Positions 49,714 to 57,806 of a stretch of 64,000 nt of DNA are shown here, piece by piece. Within the stretch, counting starts at the first letter, position 1, and every line of letters begins with the position of its first letter. The translations under genes were made by a program, and so were the position numbers. The stretch is from Brooklawnia cerclae (GTDB taxonomy: Bacteria; Actinomycetota; Actinomycetes; Propionibacteriales; Propionibacteriaceae). The stretch spans positions 1 to 64,000 of the forward strand of contig NZ_JAAMOZ010000002.1 of assembly GCF_011758645.1 (NCBI RefSeq), in the 5' to 3' direction. The notes below the pieces were generated by a model, which ran no database searches, was not told the origin of the DNA, and saw only the letters and a list, made by a program, of their open reading frames with translations.

Positions 49714-50163
49714 ATGGCAACCGTGTTCACGAAGATCATCGAGGGCGAATTCCCGGGCACGTTCGCGTGGGCGGACGACGCGTGCGTCGCCTTCGCGTCC
49801 ATCAATCCGATCAGCGACGGGCACCTGCTGGTCGTCCCCCGGCAGGAGGTGGCGAAGTTCACCGAGGCCGACGACGACCTGCTCGCACACCTCATCCACG
49901 TCGCGAAGATCGTCGGACGAGCCCAGGAGGCGGCGTTCGATGCGCCGCGCGCCGCACTGATCGTCGCCGGGTTCGAAGTGCCGCACATGCACATCCACGT
50001 CATACCCGCCTGGGGGGAGGCCGAGCTCACCTTCGCCAACGCGCGCGCCGAGGTTCCGGGCGAGGAACTCACGGCGGCCACCGAGAAGGTACGGGCGGCA
50101 CTGCGCGCCCAGGGGCACGGCGCGAACGTGCCACCCGACCCGGGCAGCGCCCGGCTGGCCTGA
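49714..50163 (+). CDS. HIT-family nucleotide hydrolase/transferase
   Basis: This 149-residue protein has the histidine triad VPHMHIHVIPAW and the N-terminal IIEGEFPGTFAWADDACVAFASINPISDGHLLVVPRQEV of the HINT/HIT branch. Family members hydrolyse nucleoside phosphoramidates or adenylated lysine and are soluble dimers. The C-terminal tail is slightly longer than usual. CACGAT lies 7 nt before the ATG and no Shine-Dalgarno is present, so the mRNA may be leaderless. The molybdenum cofactor gene mog follows after 7 bp, suggesting co-transcription. Confidence 0.92.
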   Translation: MATVFTKIIEGEFPGTFAWADDACVAFASINPISDGHLLVVPRQEVAKFTEADDDLLAHLIHVAKIVGRAQEAAFDAPRAALIVAGFEVPHMHIHVIPAWGEAELTFANARAEVPGEELTAATEKVRAALRAQGHGANVPPDPGSARLA

Positions 50164-50170
50164 CCCCGCC

Positions 50171-50671
50171 ATGACAGAGCCGATCGAGGCCGCCGCACGC
50201 GTCATCACCGTGTCGGACCGCTGCGCGCGCGGCGAACGCGAGGACGCCTCCGGCCCCCTGGCCGCGCGGTTGCTGGGTGAACTCGGGTTGCGTGTGCAGC
50301 CGGTGGTCGTCGTCCCCGACGGGGTGGATTCCGTGCGCGAGGCGATCCGGGCGGCGCTCGCCTCGTCCGCGCGCCTGGTGTTCACGACCGGCGGGACCGG
50401 GATCGGCCCCCGCGACCTGACTCCCGAGGCCACGGAGACGTTGCTGGTCGCCCAGCTGCCGGGACTGGCCGAACAGATCAGGCAGCAGGGCCTGGCCGCG
50501 ACCCCGGCGGCCGTGCTGAGTCGGGGGCTGGTCGGTATCACTGCTCGTGGGCCGGGGGCCGCCCTGGTCGTGAACGCGCCCGGCTCACCGGGCGGTGTAC
50601 GGGACGCGGTGGCCGTGCTCGGTCCGGTGCTGACCCACATCCTCGGTCAGCTCGACGGCGGCGACCACTGA
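50171..50671 (+). CDS. mog: Molybdopterin adenylyltransferase, MogA/MoaB family
   Basis: This 166-residue protein has the MoCF_biosynth fold with ITVSDRCARGEREDASGP and FTTGGTGIGPRDLTPEATE, both typical of Mog/MoaB. VVNAPGSPGGVRDAV is the third motif. It activates molybdopterin with AMP before metal insertion by MoeA. It lies convergent to the mobA-to-moaA operon, so the cofactor genes occupy both strands here. Confidence 0.92.
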   Translation: MTEPIEAAARVITVSDRCARGEREDASGPLAARLLGELGLRVQPVVVVPDGVDSVREAIRAALASSARLVFTTGGTGIGPRDLTPEATETLLVAQLPGLAEQIRQQGLAATPAAVLSRGLVGITARGPGAALVVNAPGSPGGVRDAVAVLGPVLTHILGQLDGGDH

Positions 50672-50682
50672 CGCCGGGCGGG

Positions 50683-51294
50683 TCAGCCTTCCGCCCGCCA
50701 CCGCCTGAGCGCATCGGGGTCGTCCAGATCGGCCGCGGCGTGATCGGCGACCGGGATCGCCTGGAGATCGAGGCCGCCCACCAGGTGCCGCACGGGCATG
50801 CCGTGCGGCGATTCCCCACGCGACGAGGCCTCACGGCTCGCCCGGCGCAGGGCCCCCGTTCGGTAGACGGCGAGCAGGTGCTGGCCGCGGCCGTTCGCGA
50901 GGGCCACGACCCCGTCGCCGGACGAGGATCGCGCGGCAGCGACGAGACCCGCCGCCACGGCTGCCGAGCCGGGGGCGTCACAGGTGCAGACGAGCACGAG
51001 ATCTTCGTCGGCAAGGCCGGAAGGGCAGGCGGAAAGGGCGTCCAGACCGGCCAGGACGGCGGCGGCCGGCCCCCCACCGGGCGGGTCCTCCATCGTCCGC
51101 ACGACGCCCACGGGAAGCGGGAGCGACTCGGGGCCGACCACGACGACGCGCCCGATCGTCCCCGCCGGGAGTGCACGCAGGCCGTCGAGGACGTGCCCGA
51201 GCAGGGGACGCCCGTCGACGACCAGGGTCGCTTTGTCGCTGCCCATGCGCGTGCTGCCCCCGCCCGCGAGCACCACCACGTCCACCCCGGGCAC
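50683..51294 (-). CDS. mobA: Molybdenum cofactor guanylyltransferase-like protein
   Basis: This 203-residue protein has the MobA signature LAGGGSTRMGSDKATLVVDGRPLL at its N terminus. DPPGGGPAAAVLAGLDAL and the DAP metal motif (VCTCDAPGS) follow. It transfers GMP to molybdopterin to make the dinucleotide cofactor. The GTG start is 2 bp after the moaC stop with GAGG upstream. It is last of the minus-strand Moco operon. Confidence 0.9.
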   Translation of the reverse strand: MPGVDVVVLAGGGSTRMGSDKATLVVDGRPLLGHVLDGLRALPAGTIGRVVVVGPESLPLPVGVVRTMEDPPGGGPAAAVLAGLDALSACPSGLADEDLVLVCTCDAPGSAAVAAGLVAAARSSSGDGVVALANGRGQHLLAVYRTGALRRASREASSRGESPHGMPVRHLVGGLDLQAIPVADHAAADLDDPDALRRWRAEG

Positions 51295-51296
51295 GG

Positions 51297-51803
51297 CTAC
51301 CTCGCCCAGGTGGGCAGCTCATCGGCGGGACGACGCCACTCGCCGGAGCGTCCCCCGGCCTTCGACACGATCATGGTGTCGCGGATCGCCGCACTGCGAT
51401 CGATGCCCTTCACCATGTCGATGACGGCCAGCGCCGCGCCCATGACGGCGGTGAGTGCCTCCATCTCCACCCCGGTCCGGTCGGCGGTGCGGGCGGTGGC
51501 CCGCAGGCGCACCCCGTCGTCGGCCACCTCGCAGTCCACCTCGCAGCCGTGCAGGCCGATGACATGGGCCAGCGGCAGCAGGTCGGGTGTGTGCTTGGCC
51601 GCCTGGATGCCCGCGATGCGTGCGATCGCGAGGACGTCGCCCTTCGGGACCGTCCCGGAGCGCAGGGCGGCGACGGTGCCGGGTGCGCAGCTCACCAGGC
51701 CGATCGCCGTGGCCTCCCGCACGGTCGGCTGCTTGGCGGTGACGTCGACCATGTGCGCGGTGCCGTCGTCCCGCAGGTGCGCGAAGCGCTCGCCCGTGGT
51801 CAT
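51297..51803 (-). CDS. moaC: Cyclic pyranopterin monophosphate synthase
   Basis: This 168-residue protein has the conserved MoaC sequence: DGTAHMVDVTAKQPTVREATAIG, AAKHTPDLLPLAHVIGL, ADRTGVEMEALTAVMGAALAVIDMVKGIDR and the lysine in VSKAGGRSGEW. It acts with MoaA in the first step of molybdopterin synthesis. The ATG overlaps the moeA stop (ATGA). Confidence 0.96.
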   Translation of the reverse strand: MTTGERFAHLRDDGTAHMVDVTAKQPTVREATAIGLVSCAPGTVAALRSGTVPKGDVLAIARIAGIQAAKHTPDLLPLAHVIGLHGCEVDCEVADDGVRLRATARTADRTGVEMEALTAVMGAALAVIDMVKGIDRSAAIRDTMIVSKAGGRSGEWRRPADELPTWAR

Positions 51804-53062
51804 GATCCCCGTCTCGTCTCGATGAGGTCGACGACCCCGCCGGAAGTCACCTCGGTGACATCGGCAGGGACGACGGCCAGCGCGCCGGCACGGTGCAGCG
51901 ACGCGATCAGGTGTGACCCGGCCCCGAGGCGGTGGGAGGGTGCCACCGTGCCGTCGGGCAGGCGCATCACGGGCATGAACTGGACGAACCCCCGGGGAGA
52001 CCTCCACCCGGTGCCCACGGGCGCGAGGCCGGTACTCGGGACGGACGCGGGATCGAGCCCGGCGAGGGCCGCGAGGACAGGCACGACGAACACGAACCAG
52101 CTGACGAACACGCTCACGGGATTGCCGGGCAGCGCGAGCAGCGAGACGACCCGTCCGTCGGAGGCCGTCAGCCGTCCGTGGCCCTGCGGCTTGCCCGGAC
52201 GCATGGACACCCTGGCGAACTCCAGGGCGTCGGCCACCGCGGAGTTCTTCACGACGTCGCGGACCCCGACGGACACGCCACCGCTGGTGATGACGACGTC
52301 GGCGAGGTCGAGGGCCGCGGTCACGGCGGCGTCGAGCGCGGCCGGATCGTCCGGGCAGCGAGCCAGGCTCATCGGCACCGCACCGAACTCGGCCACCAGG
52401 CCTGCCAGCATCGGCCCGTTGCTGTCGGGGATCTGGCCGGTGTCCAGTGGCTGACCCGGTTCGACGAGCTCGGCGCCGGTCGCGATCACCGCGACCCTCG
52501 GCGCGGGATGCACGAGCAGGGTGCCGTGCCCGGCGGATGCGGCGGCGGCGATCGCGGTGGCGTCCACCCTGACCCCGGCGGGCAGGATCGGAGCCCCCAT
52601 GGCGACGTCCTCGCCTGCGAGGCGGATGTTTGCTGCCCGGGCGACCGATCCGGTGATCCGCACGATTTCCGGAAGGCCGGCCCGGCCCAGCGGCTGGTCG
52701 GTCAGTTCCACGGGGACGACGGCGTCGGCTCCCGCGGGCAGCGGAGCCCCGGTCATGATGCGAACCGCCTGCCCGTCGCCCACGCGCGGGTCGTCCCGGC
52801 TTCCGGCGGCGAGGTCGCCGACCACGCCGAGGGCGATCGGCGAAGCCGGATCGGCCGTGGCCACATCCGCATGCCGCACGGCGAACCCGTCCATCGCCGA
52901 GTTCGTGAAGGGCGGAACCGCGACCCGGGCCGTCACCGCCTCCGCGGTCACCAGCCCCAGGCATCTGGCCAGGGGCAGTTGGACGGGCGGCAGCGGCATC
53001 AGCCCGTCCAGCAGGCGCTTCCGGTAGTCCTCGACAGACACTCTGCCGTCCCGGCCGCTCAT
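51800..53062 (-). CDS. moeA: Molybdopterin molybdenumtransferase
   Basis: This 420-residue protein has the MoeA domains in order: an N-terminal part with PPFTNSAMDGFAVRHADV, MTGAPLPAGADAVVPVE, then the MoCF fold with GTLLVHPAPRVAVIATGAELV and VVITSGGVSVGVRDVVK. LPGNPVSVFVSWFVFVVPVL and a short domain IV follow. It inserts molybdate into adenylated molybdopterin. The ATG overlaps the moaE stop. Length is normal. Confidence 0.95.
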   Translation of the reverse strand: MSGRDGRVSVEDYRKRLLDGLMPLPPVQLPLARCLGLVTAEAVTARVAVPPFTNSAMDGFAVRHADVATADPASPIALGVVGDLAAGSRDDPRVGDGQAVRIMTGAPLPAGADAVVPVELTDQPLGRAGLPEIVRITGSVARAANIRLAGEDVAMGAPILPAGVRVDATAIAAAASAGHGTLLVHPAPRVAVIATGAELVEPGQPLDTGQIPDSNGPMLAGLVAEFGAVPMSLARCPDDPAALDAAVTAALDLADVVITSGGVSVGVRDVVKNSAVADALEFARVSMRPGKPQGHGRLTASDGRVVSLLALPGNPVSVFVSWFVFVVPVLAALAGLDPASVPSTGLAPVGTGWRSPRGFVQFMPVMRLPDGTVAPSHRLGAGSHLIASLHRAGALAVVPADVTEVTSGGVVDLIETRRGS

Positions 53063-53511
53063 GGCAGTCCCGTCCATTCCGAATGCCCGTCGCTGAAATG
53101 CTGGTGCTTCCAGATCGGGACGCGGTGCTTGACCTCGTCCACGAGATCGGAGGTGGTCGCGATCGCCTCGCGACGGTGATCCGCCGCGACGATCGCGAAC
53201 AGGGCGACATCGCCGATCGTCAGTGCGCCCACGCGGTGAGCGATGCCCACCGCACGCACGCCCGCGCGTCCGGTGAACTCCAGGGCGACCTGGCGCAGGA
53301 CGTCGGCGGCCTTGGGATGGGCCGTGTAGTCGATGCCGTCGACGGCCTGGCCGGCGTCGTGGTTGCGGATGACACCGCAGAACGTGACCACGGCACCCGC
53401 CGCGTCGTCCGCGGCGCACCGCGTGAGCGCGGGCACGTCGATCGGTTCGGTGCCGACCTCGGCGAAGGCGAGGCGGGCCGATGGGTGTTTCGACCCAGGG
53501 GTCACAGTCAC
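53059..53511 (-). CDS. moaE: Molybdopterin synthase catalytic subunit
   Basis: This ~150-residue protein has the MoaE landmarks VVTFCGVIRNHDAGQAVDGIDYTAHPKAADVL, VRAVGIAHRVGALTIGDVALFAIVAADHR and VKHRVPIWKHQHF. The last of these is the active-site lysine region. GTG 53511 follows the GGGAGGG at the end of moaD; GTG 53505 is an alternative. It uses MoaD thiocarboxylate to sulfurate the pterin. Confidence 0.94.
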   Translation of the reverse strand: MTVTPGSKHPSARLAFAEVGTEPIDVPALTRCAADDAAGAVVTFCGVIRNHDAGQAVDGIDYTAHPKAADVLRQVALEFTGRAGVRAVGIAHRVGALTIGDVALFAIVAADHRREAIATTSDLVDEVKHRVPIWKHQHFSDGHSEWTGLP

Positions 53512-53515
53512 GCGC

Positions 53516-53770
53516 CTACCCTCCCGCGAAGGGCGGGAGCACGTCCACGTCGATCTCACCTGCCGGCAGCGGCTCGTCCCCGTCGCTCGCCTGTTGCCCG
53601 GCCACGGCGATGGCACAGACCCCCAGCACCTCTGTCAGCCGGGATTTGCCCTCGCCGAGCGCGGAGATCAGGTCGCCGACCGTGGCACCGTCGGGCAGGG
53701 TGATGTGCGTCGAGTCCGTGCCGGCGGCCTCCGCCGCACCGGCATAGAACGTGACCCTTGCTGTGGTCAC
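53516..53770 (-). CDS. moaD: Molybdopterin synthase sulfur carrier subunit
   Basis: This 84-residue ubiquitin-fold protein ends in PPFAGG, the di-glycine that is activated as a thiocarboxylate. VTFYAGAAEAAGTDSTHITLPDGATVGDLISALGEG is typical of MoaD. GGAGG lies 5 nt before the GTG at 53770. The coding sequence is 13 bp after moaA. Confidence 0.93.
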   Translation of the reverse strand: MTTARVTFYAGAAEAAGTDSTHITLPDGATVGDLISALGEGKSRLTEVLGVCAIAVAGQQASDGDEPLPAGEIDVDVLPPFAGG

Positions 53771-53783
53771 CTTTGCCTCCTTG

Positions 53784-54851
53784 TCATCCACCGATCGCCG
53801 ACATGGGTCGCGTGGTTGCCGCGAATCCGCCGTGATCGATTCCGTGAGCCCTCGGCTTGTGCCACATGGCCTGTCGCCACAGGCGGGCGACCTCCTCGTC
53901 GTCCGCGCCGTTCCGTAGCGGGCCACGCAGGTCGGTCTCCCGTTGCCCGAACAGGCACGAGCGGATCCTGCCGTCGGCCGTGAGCCTGGTGCGGTCGCAG
54001 GCCCGGCAGAACGGGGCCGTCACCGAGGCGATGATGCCCACCTCACCCTCCAGCCCCTCGAAGCGGACGCGCCGCAGCTCGGCCGGGGCAGCGCCGCGAG
54101 CCTCGGTGGCGTCCGTGAGCTCGGCACCGGCATCGGTGAGAGCCTGGACGAGTTGTTCGCGGGTGACGATGGCGTCCCTGTCCCACTCCACCGACCGGCC
54201 GAGCGGCATGTGCTCGATGAACCGCAGCTGGTAGCCGTTGGACAGGCAGAAACGCAGAAGATCGGGAGCATCCTGCCGAAAGCCCGCGGGCTGCGGGACG
54301 CAGTTCACCTTGATCGGGTCGAGCCCGGCCCGCCGGGCGGCGTCGAGGCCCTCGACGACCGACGTCAGCCGTCGCCGCTGAGTGATCTCGGCGTAGCGGG
54401 CGTCGTCCAGGGTGTCCAGCGAGACGTTCACGCGTTGCAGCCCGGCGCCGGCCAGCGGCCCGGCCCGGTGCTTCAGCCCGACGGCGTTGGTCGTGATGGA
54501 GATGCCGGGGAGGCGTCCCTCGGCGGTGGTCAACCGGGCGGTGGCGGCGATGATCGCCTCGAGCCCGCGATGCAGCAGTGGCTCGCCGCCGGTGTACCGG
54601 ACGTCGGTGATGCCGAGGCGGGTGACCGCCACCGTCACGAGCCGGACGATCTCGTCGTCGGTGAGAAGTTCGTCCGGGGACTGCCAGGAGTCGGGCGTCC
54701 GGGGCATGCAGTAGACGCACCTCAGGTTGCAGCGATCGGTGAGCGACACGCGCAGGTCGTGTGCGACACGGCCGTACTGATCAGCGAGCCCGGTCGTCGC
54801 CGGCACACGAGCGGGGTCGACCATCAGCTTCATCGGTCGGGTCAACCGCAC
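53784..54851 (-). CDS. moaA: GTP 3',8-cyclase
   Basis: This 355-residue radical-SAM enzyme has the N-terminal cluster motif CNLRCVYC (C41, C45, C48) and the C-terminal cluster FCRACDRTRLTADGRIRSCLF. RYTGGEPLLHRGL lies between, and the C terminus ends in SAIGG, the double glycine needed for activity. It turns GTP into the first pterin intermediate with MoaC. GGGAG lies 7 nt before the GTG at 54851. The ATG at 54833 is a possible shorter start. It heads the operon moaA-moaD-moaE-moeA-moaC-mobA. Confidence 0.96.
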   Translation of the reverse strand: MRLTRPMKLMVDPARVPATTGLADQYGRVAHDLRVSLTDRCNLRCVYCMPRTPDSWQSPDELLTDDEIVRLVTVAVTRLGITDVRYTGGEPLLHRGLEAIIAATARLTTAEGRLPGISITTNAVGLKHRAGPLAGAGLQRVNVSLDTLDDARYAEITQRRRLTSVVEGLDAARRAGLDPIKVNCVPQPAGFRQDAPDLLRFCLSNGYQLRFIEHMPLGRSVEWDRDAIVTREQLVQALTDAGAELTDATEARGAAPAELRRVRFEGLEGEVGIIASVTAPFCRACDRTRLTADGRIRSCLFGQRETDLRGPLRNGADDEEVARLWRQAMWHKPRAHGIDHGGFAATTRPMSAIGG

Positions 54852-54923
54852 GCTCGAACTCCCTCGAATCGGTATCGACTCAGTGTGCCATATTGATGGA
54901 TGAAGATTGAAGGAGGTTCTCAC

Positions 54924-55202
54924 GTGGATGAGCCGGAGAAGATGGCGCAGATGAACGCCTGGCTGGACGAGGTCTGCGAGGCGCTTGGTGTGCATCGAGC
55001 CGACCTGGCTGCCGTCACCCCGGCCGTGCTCGGCCTTGTCAGTCAGGTGGCGCACGGCCCCTCTCGTCCGGCGGGGCCGTTGACGGCGATGGCGGTCGGC
55101 ATCGCGGCGTCGCGGGCCGACGGTGATTTCGTCCCGGCGGTGGAGGACGCCATCGGGAAGCTGCAACCCCTGCTCGCGCCGTACCGGGACAACGCGAAGT
55201 GA
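54924..55202 (+). CDS. DUF6457-like small protein linked to Moco genes
   Basis: This ~92-residue soluble helical protein opens with MAQMNAWLDEVCEALGVHRADL and continues VLGLVSQVAHGPSRPAGPLTAMAVGIAASRA. It matches a small family (DUF6457) found beside molybdenum cofactor genes in actinobacteria. Its function is unknown. AAGGAGG lies 8 nt before the GTG at 54924. The ATG at 54900 is upstream of that ribosome site and is not used. It is divergent from moaA with only 72 bp between them, so the two may share control. Confidence 0.75.
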   Translation: MDEPEKMAQMNAWLDEVCEALGVHRADLAAVTPAVLGLVSQVAHGPSRPAGPLTAMAVGIAASRADGDFVPAVEDAIGKLQPLLAPYRDNAK

Positions 55203-55203
55203 C

Positions 55204-56763
55204 TCAGGCCTCACGACAGTGGTGATCGGGAGGGGGCGCCGGGCGCCACGACTCGGGTTCGCGCTCCGGCTCGCGTGAGCCGAGGTACTGCTGGGGCGTG
55301 AGGCCGTGTGCGGTTCGGAACGCCCTGGTGAATGCCGGGGGATGCGCGTAACCGACACTTCGGCCGACGGCCGTCGGCGGCAGGCCGAAGTCGAGTTGCG
55401 CCCTGGCGTGGGTCATCCGTGCCAGGGTCCGCCATTGCTGGAGGCTCATGCCGGTTTCGGCGCGGAAGCACTGATGAAGTTCCCGTGGGGCCAGCCCGAA
55501 CGACCTCGCCCAGTCGGCAAGCCTCGTCTCGTTGGCTGGTTCGCGGGACAGTGCGGCTGCCAGGCGGACCGCCGGTGAGACGTCCCGTTCTCCGGCCTGC
55601 GCGCCCTGGCCGAGGGTGCGGGCGACCACGAGGTCGAAGGCCGCCGACCGGTCATGGCCGGGGGGCCGTAGCGCCGTGTATGTGCTGATGAGCGCATGAA
55701 GGAGCCAGCCCTCGTCCTCCACGGGGAAGGAGACGGGTCGCAGGTCGGCGGACGACAACGTGATCGCCTGGGTGCTGCGGAAGCCGAGAGGGAGCAGCAG
55801 CGAGTCGGGTGCCACACGGACGGTGTTGGGTAGCCCTGCCGGCAGGAGGATGGCGTCCCCGCGGCGGAGGTGCCACGTTCGCCCCGCCACATCCACCTCG
55901 GCGGTGCCCCGGCAGACCCACACCGCCACGTGTGCGGCGTTGACATGCGGCCAGGTCTCGCTGGCGGGGATGCCGGGTGGGGGCAGGGCGGGTAGCGCAC
56001 CACCCGGCTCGATGCGACCGGTGAGGGTGGCGAAGTGCTCCTTGTAGCGGCCCGGGGTCGTCCCCAGGTGGGTTCGGAAGGCCCGGGCCAGGGCACTTGC
56101 CCCCGCGAAGCCCACCTGATGGGCCACCCAGCCGATCTCGTGGTCGTCGCGCAGGAGGTCCGCTGCGGTCGACAACCTGACCCGGGTACGCCATTTGGCG
56201 AACGACAGCCCGGTCTCCTGAGTGAACCGGCGTTGCAGAGTGCGTTCGCCGATCCCGGCCGCAGCGGCGAGTTCCCGGGCTGTCCGTGGATCGCCCGGAT
56301 CGCGCAGGAGCACGAGGGCGATGCGGAACGCGTCACCGGATCGGGGTGGTGGCGGGAGGAGCCCGGTGGCGGCGTCCGGGACCGAGCTCGCGTCCGGTAC
56401 CAGTTCGAGAGGTGCCGTGACGGGCTCTTTGAGATAGGACAGATTGAGGGCGAACTCGTAGACGAGGCGTTTCTCCCAGCCCGCGGGAATCTGCCACCGC
56501 ATGGTCTCGATAGCCCGGCCGCCCGCCTCGACGCCGATCGGGAACGCGATGCAGCCCGGTTCGGTCGAGATCGAGTAGCGGACGCCCGCGGGCACCCGGA
56601 GCATCTGGCCCGCTCGCAGGTCATGCACCGTGCTGTCGATGCGGATGGCGGCTCTTCCCTGGCTGACCCACAGCAGCAGCGGGCCGGTCGCCAGCGTCGG
56701 AGCGAGGAAGCTGGCACGGATCGGGCCGATCGACGGCCTCGGCTCGGGCAGTGGTAACAACAT
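55204..56763 (-). CDS. Tandem-duplicated AraC-family regulator (two cupin-HTH units in one chain)
   Basis: This 519-residue protein contains two complete AraC-type modules in series. Unit one has a cupin-like sensor (residues ~25-110) and an AraC DNA-binding domain at ~165-260, with RELAAAAGIGERTLQRRFTQETGLSFAKWRTRVRL and VAHQVGFAGASALARAFRTHLGTTPGRYKEHF. Unit two repeats the layout: GRTWHLRRGDAILLPAGLPNTV at ~320-350, then an HTH domain ending SVGYAHPPAFTRAFRTAHGLTPQQYLGS. Single-unit AraC regulators are about 250-300 residues, so this is a duplication and fusion. It is divergent from the iron-uptake operon and probably controls it. The ATG at 56763 is close to the iron-box-like palindrome. 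Confidence 0.85.
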   Translation of the reverse strand: MLLPLPEPRPSIGPIRASFLAPTLATGPLLLWVSQGRAAIRIDSTVHDLRAGQMLRVPAGVRYSISTEPGCIAFPIGVEAGGRAIETMRWQIPAGWEKRLVYEFALNLSYLKEPVTAPLELVPDASSVPDAATGLLPPPPRSGDAFRIALVLLRDPGDPRTARELAAAAGIGERTLQRRFTQETGLSFAKWRTRVRLSTAADLLRDDHEIGWVAHQVGFAGASALARAFRTHLGTTPGRYKEHFATLTGRIEPGGALPALPPPGIPASETWPHVNAAHVAVWVCRGTAEVDVAGRTWHLRRGDAILLPAGLPNTVRVAPDSLLLPLGFRSTQAITLSSADLRPVSFPVEDEGWLLHALISTYTALRPPGHDRSAAFDLVVARTLGQGAQAGERDVSPAVRLAAALSREPANETRLADWARSFGLAPRELHQCFRAETGMSLQQWRTLARMTHARAQLDFGLPPTAVGRSVGYAHPPAFTRAFRTAHGLTPQQYLGSREPEREPESWRPAPPPDHHCREA

Positions 56764-56785
56764 GGCGCTTTGAGGATACGCGCTC

Positions 56786-56805
56786 AGGTTAGGTAGTCCT
56801 AACCT
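56786..56805. promoter_or_regulatory. DtxR/IdeR-type iron-box-like palindrome
   Basis: AGGTTAGGTAGTCCTAACCT has perfect 8-bp arms around TAGT. The half sites (AGGTTAGG) match the DtxR/IdeR consensus, although the spacing is longer than in the 19-bp consensus. TAACCT (56800-56805) is also 7 nt before the ATG of the iron-binding protein and may be its -10 box. Metal-bound repressor would therefore block the promoter. Confidence 0.7.
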
Positions 56806-56812
56806 CGTCTGC

Positions 56813-57802
56813 ATGCTTGTCAACCTTCGCAAGGCGATCGCCGCCGCGGCCACGGCCGCGGCCCTGCTCCTCACCGGCTGCTCGGGTTCTCCGGCCGCCG
56901 ACTCGTCCGCGCCGTCGTCCGAGGACGGCCAATGGCCCCGCACCATCACACATGAGGCGGGTACGACGACGATCGACTCCCAGCCGCTGAAGATCGTGTC
57001 GACCTCGCCCTCCCTCACCGGAACCTTGCTCGCCATCGGGGCCCCGGTCGTCGCCACCGCCGCTGCTACCCCGTCCGGATTGACCGATGACAAGGGATTC
57101 TTCTCGCAGTGGGCCGATGTGGCCGACGAACGAGGGGTCGAAGTGCTCTACTCGAATCTCGAGCTCGACCTCGACGCCATCGACGCGTACGCGCCGGATC
57201 TGATCATCGGCTCGTCCAACGGCGGCGATTCCGTGCTCGAGGCGTACGACCAGCTGAGCGACATCGCTCCGACGGTCCTCGTCGACTACGGGACTTCGGC
57301 GTGGGACGACCTCACCACCGAACTGGCCGACGCCACAGGTGACGAGGACGAGGCCGCCCAGGTCACCGCGGACTTCGACGCGTGGGTGACCGAGCAGGCG
57401 GAACTCATCGACCTTCCCGAACAGCCGGTGACGGCGTTGGTCTACATGGGCGGCGACGGCGCGTGGGCGTTCTCGCAGGACAGCCAGCAGGCGGTGTTGC
57501 TGGAACAGCTGGGCTTCGAGTACGCGGGGGTGCCGGCCGAGTACGAGGCGTCGAGCTCGTCGGGGGTGTCGGTCGTGACGGCGGAGAACATGCCCGCCGC
57601 GTTCGCCGAGGCGCAGACCCTGTTCGTGGTCCCGGTCTCCAGCGCCGAGGTCGTACAGCAGGTCGCGTCCGATCCCCTGCTCGCCAATCAGCCCGCGGTC
57701 GTCGCCGGCCGGGTGCACTCGCTGGGGGCGGCCTCGTTCCGGCTCGACTACTACAGCGCCACCGACACCGTGGAACTGCTGGTCTCCGAGTTCGGGCGCT
57801 GA
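56813..57802 (+). CDS. Iron-siderophore ABC transporter binding lipoprotein
   Basis: This 329-residue protein is a FepB/FecB-like periplasmic-type binding protein. The lipoprotein signal ends in LLLTGC with the lipidated cysteine at residue 23. A two-lobed binding fold follows, with IVSTSPSLTGTLLAIGAPVVA and DAYAPDLIIGSS. It delivers ferric siderophore to the following permeases. The next gene starts 4 bp after its stop. No Shine-Dalgarno is visible, so the mRNA is probably leaderless. Confidence 0.93.
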   Translation: MLVNLRKAIAAAATAAALLLTGCSGSPAADSSAPSSEDGQWPRTITHEAGTTTIDSQPLKIVSTSPSLTGTLLAIGAPVVATAAATPSGLTDDKGFFSQWADVADERGVEVLYSNLELDLDAIDAYAPDLIIGSSNGGDSVLEAYDQLSDIAPTVLVDYGTSAWDDLTTELADATGDEDEAAQVTADFDAWVTEQAELIDLPEQPVTALVYMGGDGAWAFSQDSQQAVLLEQLGFEYAGVPAEYEASSSSGVSVVTAENMPAAFAEAQTLFVVPVSSAEVVQQVASDPLLANQPAVVAGRVHSLGAASFRLDYYSATDTVELLVSEFGR

Positions 57803-57806
57803 GGTT

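Noticed and set aside
54852-54923. Molybdenum cofactor riboswitch between moaA and the DUF6457-like gene
   Set aside because: The gap is only 72 bp and must hold two divergent start regions. It is too short for the known Moco RNA motif.
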